From contig NZ_JAEDXU010000001.1 of NCBI RefSeq assembly GCF_017830045.1, forward strand, positions 434,001 to 498,000: DNA of 64,000 nt, in the 5' to 3' direction. Every line of letters starts with the position of its first letter. The first letter of the stretch is position 1. Source of the stretch: Enterococcus larvae. Its GTDB lineage: Bacteria > Bacillota > Bacilli > Lactobacillales > Enterococcaceae. Made by a program: the position numbers and the translations under genes. Positions 9,097 to 20,941 of the stretch are shown piece after piece. The notes under the pieces are model-generated. The model worked only from the letters and a program-made list of their open reading frames with translations, was not told the DNA's origin and did no database searches.

Positions 9097-9375
9097 TTAT
9101 GAGAGATCTGCTAATTTCTCGCTGTTTCGCGCCAAGCTTTCTTTCGCCTTGGTTCCCCAAGAACCTTTTAAGGAGTCAGATAAATCACTGGCTACCCCAT
9201 CCATACTCCCTTTGGTCACAGCCAATGTATCTGTCTTGCTTTTTTTTAATTTAGCTTTTTTTGTTTTTACTTTCGCCAGAGCTGTACTGGCAACAGAAGT
9301 CTGAATAATCATCTTCTCGATTTGCTTGATCATTTGCTTTTTCAGCTCTGCTACATCAAGTGTTTCTTGTGTCAT
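9097..9375 (-). CDS. Small helical T7SS partner protein (WXG100/Lap-like)
   Basis: 92 residues, almost entirely helical, Lys-rich in the middle, with a W in SLKGSWGTKAKE near the C-terminus. No signal peptide. It is the last gene of the lipase cassette, two bases after the coiled-coil gene, with a GGGAG site before ATG 9375. Small partners encoded beside T7SS effectors bind the targeting domain and guide it to the secretion machine. In the staphylococcal TslA locus the equivalents are TlaA and TlaB. Assignment rests on size, fold and context. Confidence 0.6.
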   Translation of the reverse strand: MTQETLDVAELKKQMIKQIEKMIIQTSVASTALAKVKTKKAKLKKSKTDTLAVTKGSMDGVASDLSDSLKGSWGTKAKESLARNSEKLADLS

Positions 9376-9377
9376 CG

Positions 9378-9740
9378 TTACTCCCGTCCTATTTCTAACA
9401 ATTGTTCTTCTAAATTGTCTCGTTCTTTTTGATAACTCATCTTATGTTCTTCCAGAACATTGTCTACTCTTTGTCGTTCTTTATGGATCTCATATAAAAG
9501 TTCTTCTCGTCCGTTTTCGATCATCCGCCTAGAAGATGAGAGTTCACTTTCTTCTACACCAAATTTACGTAAATAATATGTCGTAGAATCTGCAAACTCA
9601 TCCAAAGACCGATTCAACTGATTTTGTTCATAAACCAGTCGTTCTCCTTCATCTTCATAGTATCGACGTTTCTCCAAAAAGTCCGACTCAATATTTTCTA
9701 ATGCAATCGTCACCGTACGTTTTTCTTGTTCTTCAGTCAC
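9378..9740 (-). CDS. Coiled-coil T7SS partner protein (DUF3958-like)
   Basis: 120 residues, highly charged and predicted almost wholly coiled coil (DFLEKRRYYEDEGERLVYEQ). Begins at GTG 9740, which overlaps the lipase stop as GTGA and has an AGGTGGGG site upstream, so the two genes are translationally coupled. Proteins like this are routinely encoded beside LXG-type effectors in Listeria and Enterococcus. I take it as the second chaperone/partner of the lipase. Confidence 0.6.
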   Translation of the reverse strand: MTEEQEKRTVTIALENIESDFLEKRRYYEDEGERLVYEQNQLNRSLDEFADSTTYYLRKFGVEESELSSSRRMIENGREELLYEIHKERQRVDNVLEEHKMSYQKERDNLEEQLLEIGRE

Positions 9741-11002
9741 GCTATCCCCACCTGACTGGCTAATTCTTGATCAGTAGCCAACTGTTGAGCGACACTCGAT
9801 TGAATTTGATTTGCCAGTGAAACAAAGTCTGCACCAATTGCTTCCACTTCACTGAAATCACTCTTTAAATCAGAAATAGGTTCAGTAACCAAGGTGCTTT
9901 GTGTACACCCTCCAGCCGATAAAGCAGACAGTATTTCTCCCTCTCCTAAATGAGCACCTACATTTCGAGCCGTCGTTAATGTTTCTTCCCACAAACCTTC
10001 AATATCACTGATTTCTTTGTTATATTCTGTTTCTAAATCTTGGATTGCTTGTTCCACTAACTGATAAATGCCATTGACGATTGCCAACACTCGTTGACTA
10101 TCCAAAAAAATCTTTTCTGATGAAGACAAGCCTCCACCACTGGCTTTTAGTTTTCGTTCAAGCAGCTCTAATGTGTTCAGTTGTCCTTGAATAAATATTT
10201 TTGTCTGTGCTGTTCGTACTGCAATCATTTTCCCTTGTGCTACACGTAAATTTCCATGTTTATCATAAACATAACCACCCCACATATGGCGGTCAATCAG
10301 TCCGACATCCTCTTTCGAATCTACAGGAATAATGATCCCTATTCCCTTTAGGTCATAACCAATAGGTATATAATCTTTCATATCCACGTAATTAAATATA
10401 CGTTCTCTCAATTTGTCTGCTTGTTTCTTTTGGTCGTCCGTCAATAATCCATAAATGTTTGGACCTTGATATAAATAGGCACTACGAATTCGTTCTGGAT
10501 AATCACTTGCAGAAATCGCATATTGGCCATTCATTGATCCTAGAGAGTGTCCATAAATGTCAAAATACGCATTCTTATACAACGCCATTTGTTCATTCAA
10601 CGTGTTCGCTGAAGATGCTAATTGCGGCGTTGGCCCAGTGAAATTATTCGTTAAGATTTGTTTCGCAATCGGCACATCATTGTCTTTCCAATCCATCCAA
10701 ACATCCGAGTGATTTGGATCCCAAGGATTCACAGCGTTTACCCCTGGAGCGGTAGAACCTCTATAAAGAACAGTGACACTGGTTACACTCTCCAAGTCTT
10801 TCGAAGTAGGATTTGCAGGTAATTTCTTATCCGTCACGATGTAGGTTTGTTCGCCGGTCTCTTTATTATTTACTACTTTTGATACATAGCCTATTTTTGT
10901 TGAAGCATCTTCTCCAATATAAACATCTTTACCTACTTTTAAATTATCGTATTGTTTTTCCGCAATTTCTTGATGCTGTTGATCTGAGAAACTATTCTGC
11001 AT
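9737..11002 (-). CDS. T7SS lipase effector with reversed domain order (TslA-like)
   Basis: 421 residues, no signal peptide. The N-terminal ~260 residues are an alpha/beta hydrolase of lipase type: GHSLG at 151-155 gives the nucleophile Ser153, Asp207 or Asp210 (NYVDMKDYIP) and His239 (DRHMWGG) are likely triad partners. Residues ~265-421 are helical and resemble an LXG/WXG targeting domain placed at the C-terminus. In most T7SS toxins the targeting domain is N-terminal; the reversed order is known from S. aureus TslA, a T7-secreted lipase. Gene order here (membrane protein, lipase, two small helical partners) fits that system. The start overlaps the upstream stop by 11 bases. The secretion machinery (EssC etc.) is not in this window. 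Confidence 0.72.
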   Translation of the reverse strand: MQNSFSDQQHQEIAEKQYDNLKVGKDVYIGEDASTKIGYVSKVVNNKETGEQTYIVTDKKLPANPTSKDLESVTSVTVLYRGSTAPGVNAVNPWDPNHSDVWMDWKDNDVPIAKQILTNNFTGPTPQLASSANTLNEQMALYKNAYFDIYGHSLGSMNGQYAISASDYPERIRSAYLYQGPNIYGLLTDDQKKQADKLRERIFNYVDMKDYIPIGYDLKGIGIIIPVDSKEDVGLIDRHMWGGYVYDKHGNLRVAQGKMIAVRTAQTKIFIQGQLNTLELLERKLKASGGGLSSSEKIFLDSQRVLAIVNGIYQLVEQAIQDLETEYNKEISDIEGLWEETLTTARNVGAHLGEGEILSALSAGGCTQSTLVTEPISDLKSDFSEVEAIGADFVSLANQIQSSVAQQLATDQELASQVGIA

Positions 11003-11450
11003 CTATATTTTCTCCTTCCAATATCTCTGATAATTTGGAAGAAGCACCACCAGCACTATTATATATAGTTCCATTGGATTTTTTATGTAGTATTACATCA
11101 ATTGTAAGTTCTTTGTCATCATTTATAATCAAATCCAGCATGATTCCTCCCATAGGATTATGTTCAATAGATTCATAATCTATTTTATAACTTTGGATAA
11201 TCCCTTCCTCTGTAAAAGCTAAAGGATCCCTATTTCCAATCGTTCTCTCATAAGATTCTTTAGCTTCTTTACTATTTACTATTTTTAGCATCTCATCATT
11301 AAATTGCTTTTCATCCATATACCATTTCACTCCTATTCCTACAACAATCACTAGAATCAATCCAATAATCTTATAAAGAACACCTTTCTTGATTTTTTTT
11401 ATTTCAGATACAGGTGTTTGTCCACTTTTTTCTTCACCGTGACCCTTCAT
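10992..11450 (-). CDS. Membrane-anchored DUF1310-like protein, candidate lipase immunity protein
   Basis: 152 residues: a short basic cytoplasmic part, one membrane segment (residues ~27-43), and an extracellular domain containing EMLKIVNSKEAKESYE and SIEHNPMGGIM, which I recall as typical of DUF1310 proteins. It overlaps the lipase start by 11 bases and precedes it, so both are made together. A membrane-anchored partner facing outward fits an immunity protein against a secreted lipase. That role is inference from position and topology. Confidence 0.6.
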   Translation of the reverse strand: MKGHGEEKSGQTPVSEIKKIKKGVLYKIIGLILVIVVGIGVKWYMDEKQFNDEMLKIVNSKEAKESYERTIGNRDPLAFTEEGIIQSYKIDYESIEHNPMGGIMLDLIINDDKELTIDVILHKKSNGTIYNSAGGASSKLSEILEGENIDAE

Positions 11451-11625
11451 AGCTGATATTTCTCCTATTTTATCTATAAATTTTTACCTTATATATTTTA
11501 CCTTAAAAAAGCTTACAAACCAATAACAATTTAGGTTTAACAGCTTGATAAATCACATATCCAAGAACCTTTAGTTGATTTGTGAACTTCAGAAGTGCAA
11601 ATTTGAACTTTTCTCGAATCCTCAG

Positions 11626-11739
11626 GAATAATAATCAGGACATTATAATCAATACCTATTATTTGAATAAATGAAAAAGAGTAACCAACAGAACGTTCTA
11701 GTGAACATCTGCTGGTTAGTCTGGTTTTATTCTTTTTTT
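11626..11739 (+). repeat. Direct repeat copy 2: orphan regulator 3' end and terminator
   Basis: A second copy of the last codons and terminator of the ArsR-type gene, about 92% identical to 8842-8955, but with no regulator gene in front. The hairpin is followed by a run of Ts in both directions and also terminates the membrane-protein gene ending at 11727, whose last codons fall inside the repeat. The rest of the 11451-11726 gap holds nothing else I can name. Confidence 0.8.
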
Positions 11740-12521
11740 GATAGTACTACAGTAAGACAGTCATTTGTTAAAGAGTCATTGATCAGCTGATTTAGCTCAC
11801 TATCATCAATGATTTCAGAAGAATCACCAAAATAAGTACCAGTTAAATGAATACCGTAGTCAAAATAAGCCATGTAATCTAGAAAATCAAAACTTTCCAT
11901 TGTTTTATCCTTATAATAGACCAATTCCTTTTCTAAAGAAACTTCTTGATTCAAACGATTGATTCTTAAATTTGCTGAGATTGAGGTTTCAATATATAAA
12001 TCGAAGCCTTCACTATCTTTTGGGTAATGAATTTCTGCATCCCATTGATAATCATACCCGCGTTCATCCAAATAATTAACTACTTTTGAAAAATCATTTC
12101 CTTGTTCTTTATCAAAGATAAACTCCTCGGTAACATAGGCTGCATAATGCGCATAAATATGGTTTCTTAAAACCCCAATTCCTGTTTCCTCTGGTGTTGT
12201 TTCTGATAGAGCATCATTGATCAATATCCAATCTTTCTGATACGCTTCGAAATCAAAGAATAAGCGTGGTGTACTGGAATAATCCGTTTTCCACGTATAA
12301 TTCTCTAATTGATCCTGAAATTGAAAGTGATCTTCAAAATAAGAAAAATACTCTGAAACTTCTTCCTTTTTCTTAGATAGTGGTTTGCCGTAAAAAGCAT
12401 AATAACCGAGCCCTCCACATAATCCCCCAATAAGGAGCAGCAAAAAAAATAATTTCCATTTCTTTTTTATCCCTAACATAGCCAAAATAAAAATAGCGAT
12501 TAAAATGAGCAACATAGCCAT
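11727..12521 (-). CDS. Membrane protein, candidate immunity protein of the peptidase effector
   Basis: 264 residues with two hydrophobic segments at the N-terminus (residues ~3-18 and ~24-45) and a soluble domain with many aromatic and acidic residues (EVSEYFSYFEDHFQFQ). AAGGAG site nine bases before ATG 12521. It lies directly after the C39-like effector gene, where T7SS loci place immunity genes. No known domain recognised. Confidence 0.55.
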   Translation of the reverse strand: MAMLLILIAIFILAMLGIKKKWKLFFLLLLIGGLCGGLGYYAFYGKPLSKKKEEVSEYFSYFEDHFQFQDQLENYTWKTDYSSTPRLFFDFEAYQKDWILINDALSETTPEETGIGVLRNHIYAHYAAYVTEEFIFDKEQGNDFSKVVNYLDERGYDYQWDAEIHYPKDSEGFDLYIETSISANLRINRLNQEVSLEKELVYYKDKTMESFDFLDYMAYFDYGIHLTGTYFGDSSEIIDDSELNQLINDSLTNDCLTVVLSKKE

Positions 12522-12539
12522 TTGATTTTCTCCTTGATA

Positions 12540-13793
12540 TTAATACGCATAATATGCAGCATTCATGGGAAGAGAATCTAGCAAATATTGATTCCCCCAC
12601 GATGTAACAATGAATTTCCCAGTATTTTCGTCATAGCCAACAATTGTTACGGTATGCATATTTTGCTTCTTATAACTACTACCATCGGGATATAGCAAGC
12701 TCATACTTTCCCCTAAACAAGTTACTGTTATTACTTTTCCATTATCCAACTGACTTTGAACTTTTTCCGGTTTGACAACTGTTTCTGATTTATAGTTCTG
12801 TGACTGCCCATAAGAAGTTGTCTCTGTTATAGAAATACGCTCTCCAATGATTTTTTCATCATATTGTGATGTGTAATCTTCAATATTAGAGCAAATAGAC
12901 GCTCCAGTAGCACCAGGATGCTGCAAAGTAAATTGAGCATCTGTAAAGGGGATATTTCTCTTATCATTTTCTTCTAAATAGAATGATAAGAGCAACTCAT
13001 CAAAATTTACATTTCCATTTTTATCATAATAGCTTATCCCATATTTTTCTTCAAACTCCTTTTCTCGACCAGAATATTTTAGCAAAATGATATTTATTGC
13101 TGCAGCATAACCACAACCTTCACTGTTCAATTTTTCAAGATATGCTTGGACATCATCTTCCGCTAAGCTTTCCGGAAATCTAGATGGCAAAAATCCACTT
13201 TTCGCAGATTCTAGTTTAAGATACATATTCAATTCTTCATCAGTCAAATGTTCTCCATATTTTTTCCTTAATTGCCTTTTCAACATATCAAGAATCACAT
13301 CTTTTTCTCCTGACCATCTACTGCTTAAGCTTCCTTGATCTGCGCCAAATTCTCCTTTAGGATCGAGGTCAAATATCAATTTGCCAGTCTTCACAATAAA
13401 AGTTCGATTAAATGCCTCAAGATACTTTTTGAATTCATATGAAGGAACAGTAATTGCATTTGGTGTAATCAAATCCGCAAAGTCATGCAGCAAATCATTC
13501 AATGCTGTTAAGTTGTCCAAATTCCCTTCCAACGCTTGAGCATAATTCTGGTCCACACCCTCAACTTCCTTCAACAATTTCTCAAACTTTTCTTTTCCAA
13601 TATTTTCATCATCAATGACGTCCTTATGATAACTATCAATATCATCCAAAGAATCTCTGATATCTCCTGCTGAAGAAAAAGTATCATCAAAAAAATCTAC
13701 AATGAAATTCTGATCAAAATCTTCCTCTTCCTGTATCAATTCCTCTATATGATCTATATTAGATTGTGAAAAATCTCTAACGATCCCCTTCAT
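12540..13793 (-). CDS. T7SS effector with C-terminal C39/papain-like peptidase domain
   Basis: 417 residues from ATG 13793 (the longest frame opens at GTG 13805), overlapping the upstream stop as ATGA. The first ~200 residues are acidic and helical, like an LXG-type targeting region. The rest looks like a papain-fold peptidase of the C39-like group: Cys231 (longest-frame numbering) in NSEGCGYAAAINIILL, His384 in NMHTVTIVGYDENTGKF, and SWGNQY after it as the third catalytic position. Three small helical genes precede it and a membrane gene follows, the usual T7SS toxin cassette. Targets of such a domain could be peptidoglycan crosslinks or proteins; the sequence does not decide. The LXG assignment is weaker than the peptidase one. 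Confidence 0.6.
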   Translation of the reverse strand: MKGIVRDFSQSNIDHIEELIQEEEDFDQNFIVDFFDDTFSSAGDIRDSLDDIDSYHKDVIDDENIGKEKFEKLLKEVEGVDQNYAQALEGNLDNLTALNDLLHDFADLITPNAITVPSYEFKKYLEAFNRTFIVKTGKLIFDLDPKGEFGADQGSLSSRWSGEKDVILDMLKRQLRKKYGEHLTDEELNMYLKLESAKSGFLPSRFPESLAEDDVQAYLEKLNSEGCGYAAAINIILLKYSGREKEFEEKYGISYYDKNGNVNFDELLLSFYLEENDKRNIPFTDAQFTLQHPGATGASICSNIEDYTSQYDEKIIGERISITETTSYGQSQNYKSETVVKPEKVQSQLDNGKVITVTCLGESMSLLYPDGSSYKKQNMHTVTIVGYDENTGKFIVTSWGNQYLLDSLPMNAAYYAY

Positions 13794-14074
13794 TTTTCTT
13801 CGCACCTTTCAACAAGACCATCAAATATTTTTTTACTATTTTCATCTGCATCAATATATCCATCTTTTGTGTTTTCTAAAAAATCAACTGTATTTTGTAT
13901 CAGATGATTGAACGAAGTATTTACTATTTCTAAAAAAGATGCCAATTCCTGCATTTTTTCCATTGCTTTCCCTTGACTACTCATAGTCATCGACTGATCA
14001 TTTTCAACTATCAGCTTTTTCAATTTAGTCACTTCATCTGTAAGAACAGTAATATCGACATCTACCTTACTCAT
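13790..14074 (-). CDS. Small helical T7SS partner protein
   Basis: 94 residues, helical, acidic at the C-terminus, no WXG motif seen. Start at ATG 14074 (AAGGAG site nine bases upstream; a GTG codon lies immediately before). Its stop overlaps the effector start by four bases, so it is coupled to the effector. Size and place match the TIGR04197/Lap-type partners of LXG toxins. Confidence 0.6.
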   Translation of the reverse strand: MSKVDVDITVLTDEVTKLKKLIVENDQSMTMSSQGKAMEKMQELASFLEIVNTSFNHLIQNTVDFLENTKDGYIDADENSKKIFDGLVERCEEK

Positions 14075-14092
14075 CACTTCACTCTCCTTTTT

Positions 14093-14386
14093 TTAGTAAA
14101 ACGAACCATCCGCTTCGTCAAAATCTGCTAAAAAATCTATTATTACTTTTTGAGTGCGCTGATTCAAGTTCTCAGAATGACTCTCTAACTGTTCAACACT
14201 GTCCTTAAACTTAGAGAGATTCGTATTAACACTACCTGATTTGATTCCATTATTAATAATTGTTTCCAACGAAGTCGTATACTTAGCAAGACGCTCATCA
14301 AAATCTTCAAAAAATTTTTTTACCAGCAACTGCATCTCCTCTGCTTCACTATCCTTGACTACGATATCATAACCTATTTTATGCAT
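14093..14386 (-). CDS. Small helical T7SS partner protein
   Basis: 97 residues, helical (EMQLLVKKFFEDFDERL), no Trp-X-Gly. AGAGAGG site before ATG 14386. Second gene of the five-gene effector cassette. Comparable to the small WXG100-sized proteins encoded before LXG effectors. Function inferred from context only. Confidence 0.58.
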   Translation of the reverse strand: MHKIGYDIVVKDSEAEEMQLLVKKFFEDFDERLAKYTTSLETIINNGIKSGSVNTNLSKFKDSVEQLESHSENLNQRTQKVIIDFLADFDEADGSFY

Positions 14387-14402
14387 ACTACATTACCTCT
14401 CT

Positions 14403-14873
14403 CTAAATACTTAATGCTCTACGTGCCAAATACAAGCTTTCAATTTTATTCTGATAGGCAGCCCGTTCCTGCTTCAGTAACTGAATTTCTATTTCAGTAT
14501 CGTTCACTTCATGATCGATTGCCTGCAATGAGTATTCCAACTTATGAAATACGCCTTGTGGACGTTGCCCCTCAAAAAAATTCAACATCTTATTGGATTG
14601 CTTTTGTATAAAAGCTGTATTTAATGAAACTTCTTGCAAACGCTTATATTTTTGTTTTTTCCGATCTTGCATATCTGTAAATGATTGGATATTTCCTTTT
14701 TGTCTATCTCTTATATCAAAAAGTTTATCTAATTTTCCTTTAAGAACTCTTATTTGATCTTCTAAATCAAAAATTTTGTCATTGTACACCCGAACTTGAC
14801 TATCAATTCGTGACACCTCTAAATCTCTTTCTACCTTTACCCAATTTGCCATCCTGTCCTTTTTTTGGTTCAT
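14403..14873 (-). CDS. Coiled-coil protein of the T7SS cassette (YwqH/DUF5082-like)
   Basis: 156 residues, nearly continuous coiled coil with heptads of charged residues. The ATG at 14873 has a GGAGGG site five bases upstream, better than the longer frame. First gene of the cassette, directly after a promoter. Bacillus LXG operons begin with comparable coiled-coil genes (ywqH). No enzymatic motif. Confidence 0.55.
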   Translation of the reverse strand: MNQKKDRMANWVKVERDLEVSRIDSQVRVYNDKIFDLEDQIRVLKGKLDKLFDIRDRQKGNIQSFTDMQDRKKQKYKRLQEVSLNTAFIQKQSNKMLNFFEGQRPQGVFHKLEYSLQAIDHEVNDTEIEIQLLKQERAAYQNKIESLYLARRALSI

Positions 14874-14893
14874 ACTCTTCCCTCCATGTAAAA

Positions 14894-14923
14894 ATTTTAG
14901 CACTTAAAGAATTTAAAGTAAAT
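14894..14923 (-). promoter_or_regulatory. Promoter of the peptidase effector cassette
   Basis: An extended -10 (TGCTAAAAT) with a TTTACT -35 box about 18 bases upstream. The start of transcription would lie some 15 bases before the GGAGGG ribosome site of the first gene. Confidence 0.55.
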
Positions 14924-15111
14924 AACATTCAAAGCATTAGCAATACAAACTTTGAAGCGTTATCATTTTTTCTAAGGATTAGAAAAGAATAACTTCAATC
15001 AATGTAAATAGATAGCTCCCCCTAAATTATTTCCTGATTAGGTATAGGGAAAGACATGCTGCTTTTGATAAGCAAACCCTTATAGGTGTTTAATTGTTGG
15101 ATAACATTTTA

Positions 15112-15152
15112 CTAAAAAAAGCTAGAAACACCTATATAACAGCGTTTCTAGC
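15112..15152 (-). terminator. Terminator of the suf operon
   Basis: Stem GCTAGAAAC/GTTTCTAGC followed by a run of seven Ts on the minus strand, just after the sufB stop. Confidence 0.85.
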
Positions 15153-15165
15153 TTGCATTTTGTTA

Positions 15166-16560
15166 TTATCCCACAGACCCTTCCATCTCATAACTTATCA
15201 ATCGATTCAGCTCCACCGCATATTCCATCGGCAGTTCCTTCGTAAATGGTTCTACAAATCCCATGACGATCATCTCAGTCGCTTCGACTTCTGACAGGCC
15301 GCGGCTCATCAGGTAGTACAGCTGTTCTTCTGAGATTTTTGATACTTTGGCCTCATGCTCCAAGGCTACCTGACTGTTGTGGATCTCATTGAATGGGATC
15401 GTGTCAGATTTGGATTTGTCATCCATGATGATCGTGTCACACTCGATGTGTGAGATCGATCCGGCACTGTCCTTACCGAAGGTCACCTGACCACGATAGT
15501 TCACCTCACCGCCATCTTTGGCGATCGATTTTGAAACAATCGAGCTAGAAGTGTTTGGTGCGTTGTGGATCATTTTTGCCCCTGTGTCCTGCACTTGGTT
15601 TTCACCGGCAAAGGCAATAGAAAGCATGGTGCCGCGAGCACCGCGTCCATCAAGATGAACACTTGGGTATTTCATCGTTGTTTTCGCTCCAAGGTTGCCG
15701 TCGATCCATTCAACGGTTGCCCCTTCGTAAGCTTTTGCTCGTTTGGTTACCAGATTGTAGACATTGTCTGACCAGTTCTGGATTGTTGTGTAACGGCAGT
15801 AAGCATTTTTTCGTGTATAGATTTCCACGATAGCTGCGTGCAAGCTGTTACTTGTATAAGTTGGAGCAGTACAGCCCTCAACATAGTGAACACTGGCATC
15901 TTCATCAACAATGATCAATGTGCGTTCGAACTGCCCCGTGTTTTCTGCGTTGATTCGGAAGTATGTTTGTAACGGTACATCGACTTTTACACCTTTTGGC
16001 ACATAAATAAATGTTCCACCTGACCATACCGCTGAGTTCAGCGCTGCCAGCTTGTTGTCTGTTGGCGGAACTAGCTTGGCAAAGTATTCCTTGAACAGGT
16101 CAGGATATTCCTTCAAGGCAGAATCAGTATCTGTAAAGATAATGCCCAGCTTTTGGAACTCTTCCTTCATGTTGTGATAAACAACCTCAGATTCGTATTG
16201 AGCAGAAGCTCCTGCTAAATAGGCACGTTCTGCTTCAGGAATCCCAATTCGCTCGAAGGTTTCTTTGATTTTATCCGGTACATCATCCCAGTCGCGGGCT
16301 GGACGATCACTTGGTTTTTGGTAATATTTGATTGCATTGAAATCGATATCGGACAGATCTGCTCCCCATTTTTGCATGGGCATCTTGTTAAACTGTTCCA
16401 ATGATTTCAAACGGAACTCAAGCATCCATTCCGGCTCTTCTTTGACACGGGATATTTCTCTCACGACTTCCTCCGTCAGACCCTCACCGGTACTAAAGAC
16501 TGGTTCAACATCATCGTGGAAGCCGAATTTATACTCTTCTAACTCTGGTACGCCGCTCAT
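15166..16560 (-). CDS. sufB: Fe-S cluster scaffold protein SufB
   Basis: 464 residues, matching the usual length of SufB in Bacilli. Forms the SufBC2D scaffold on which [Fe-S] clusters are built in the cytoplasm. Diagnostic stretches are [15 protein letters not shown]-like N-terminal sequence, the beta-helix core ([20 protein letters not shown]) and the end [18 protein letters not shown], shared with SufD. GGGAG site before ATG 16560. Last gene of the operon, 288 bases after sufU, a gap filled by hairpins. Confidence 0.95.
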   Translation of the reverse strand: MSGVPELEEYKFGFHDDVEPVFSTGEGLTEEVVREISRVKEEPEWMLEFRLKSLEQFNKMPMQKWGADLSDIDFNAIKYYQKPSDRPARDWDDVPDKIKETFERIGIPEAERAYLAGASAQYESEVVYHNMKEEFQKLGIIFTDTDSALKEYPDLFKEYFAKLVPPTDNKLAALNSAVWSGGTFIYVPKGVKVDVPLQTYFRINAENTGQFERTLIIVDEDASVHYVEGCTAPTYTSNSLHAAIVEIYTRKNAYCRYTTIQNWSDNVYNLVTKRAKAYEGATVEWIDGNLGAKTTMKYPSVHLDGRGARGTMLSIAFAGENQVQDTGAKMIHNAPNTSSSIVSKSIAKDGGEVNYRGQVTFGKDSAGSISHIECDTIIMDDKSKSDTIPFNEIHNSQVALEHEAKVSKISEEQLYYLMSRGLSEVEATEMIVMGFVEPFTKELPMEYAVELNRLISYEMEGSVG

Positions 16561-16848
16561 TGTTTCACGCTCCCTCTCCTATATCTGCTAAGCGGGGAAA
16601 TGTATTCTCCTCTTTAGAAAAGCTGAACGAGCTCGTTCAGCTCTCGAGCAATAAGCTCGAGGTAAACACATGATGTTCTTTATCATGAGGTTGACTCGAC
16701 TTATTGCCGAAGAGAGCTTGCTCGTGAAGCTAGACATTCTCCATGTGGTTTCCTCGCTACCCCTTGATATCACCAGGGGTACAAACTCAAAAATTTTATA
16801 ATATCTTTACCAACTAAAAACGCTTTGTCAGGTCGTTGTGCTGCTGTT
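16561..16848. repeat. Cluster of four hairpins inside the suf operon
   Basis: The gap contains a perfect 22-bp palindrome (AGCTGAACGAG and its complement, 16621-16642), then CTCGAGC-AATAA-GCTCGAG (16643-16661), CATGAT/ATCATG (16669-16687) and TACCCCT/AGGGGTA (about 16758-16782). No coding sequence is believable. It may be a small repeat element or an RNA processing region that sets sufB levels separately. Confidence 0.7.
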
Positions 16849-19815
<2,967 letters not shown>

Positions 19816-19829
19816 TTACCGTGCCCTCC

Positions 19830-20603
19830 CTATGCTTCTTCTTCTTTGTATTCAATACCCAATTCTTTACTGATTCCAGCATAGCCTTCTGCTTCCAGAC
19901 GTTTCGCTAAATCAGCACTGCCTGTTTTCACAACTTTTCCGTTCATCATGATATGCACCACATCAGGAGTGATATAGTTTAATAAACGTTGGTAGTGAGT
20001 GATGATCAATGAACCGAAGTTTTCACCGCGCATTTCATTCACACCTTTAGCAACTACTTTTAATGCATCAATATCCAGACCTGAGTCGATTTCATCTAAA
20101 ATCGCAAAGGTTGGTTCCAGCATCAATAATTGTAAGATCTCATTACGTTTCTTCTCCCCACCGGAAAAGCCTTCGTTCAGATAACGTTCAGCCATTTCCT
20201 CAGGCATATTCAATAAATCCATCTTACTATCTAGTTTTTTCAGGAAATCCATAACAGAGATTTTATTATCCTCATCACGTGTTGCGTTGATTGCTGCACG
20301 CATGAATTCTGCGTTAGTGATCCCAGGAATCTCACTTGGATACTGCATTGCCAAAAACAGACCTAGACGTGCCCGCTCATCAACTTCTAACTCAAGAATA
20401 TTTTCACCATCTAAAAGAATTTCGCCTTCAGTTACTTCATAATTCGGGTTCCCCATGATTGCTGCTGATAATGTTGATTTCCCAGTTCCGTTTGGTCCCA
20501 TGATCGCATGGATTTCACCTGTTTTCATTGTCAGATTTACGCCCTTCAGGATTTCTTTATCATCAATTGATACGTGCAGATTTTTGATTTCTAAAACTGA
20601 CAT
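19830..20603 (-). CDS. sufC: Fe-S assembly ATPase SufC
   Basis: 257 residues, ABC-type ATPase without membrane partners. Walker A GPNGTGKST, signature FSGGEKKR, Walker B with LDEIDSGLD. Powers the SufBC2D scaffold. First gene of the operon, with GGAGGG before ATG 20603. Confidence 0.96.
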   Translation of the reverse strand: MSVLEIKNLHVSIDDKEILKGVNLTMKTGEIHAIMGPNGTGKSTLSAAIMGNPNYEVTEGEILLDGENILELEVDERARLGLFLAMQYPSEIPGITNAEFMRAAINATRDEDNKISVMDFLKKLDSKMDLLNMPEEMAERYLNEGFSGGEKKRNEILQLLMLEPTFAILDEIDSGLDIDALKVVAKGVNEMRGENFGSLIITHYQRLLNYITPDVVHIMMNGKVVKTGSADLAKRLEAEGYAGISKELGIEYKEEEA

Positions 20604-20647
20604 GCATTGTTCCCTCCAACTTTAAATTTAAAATTTCGTTCTCATTC

Positions 20648-20676
20648 ATTCTATCCTAATTGATAATGAATCGCAA
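20648..20676 (-). promoter_or_regulatory. suf operon promoter with overlapping inverted sequence
   Basis: TTGCGA at 20671-20676, 17-bp spacer, TAGAAT at 20648-20653. The spacer carries ATTCATTATCAATT, which partly resembles Fur/PerR-type boxes. Iron or oxidative control is a possibility, not shown. Confidence 0.6.
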
Positions 20677-20941
20677 TCTCTTTGCCACCAAGATTCCTGA
20701 TTTTTCATGTGTTTTGGCTCTATTAAAGGTTCTTAATTATAATATTTATAACTTAAGAAGAAGTTTTGATAGCAAATAATAACCTAACAGAAAATGACAA
20801 TTATTTGATTGTTAAGAGTGGCAGCGCTTTTTCTGAAAAATATGTAAAATTTTATGTAAGAACCTTCATTTATATAAAGACATTGTAAAAAAGCACGATC
20901 AACCTGAGAAGTCTCTCTATGGCTGGCCGTACCTTAATCAA
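20677..20941. other. Intergenic region, no gene
   Basis: 265 AT-rich bases between the suf promoter and the amidase gene end. I see no ORF with a ribosome site and no clear terminator hairpin. Confidence 0.4.

Noticed and set aside
16588-16773. 61-codon ORF between sufU and sufB
   Set aside because: It runs through the palindromes and has no ribosome site or family.
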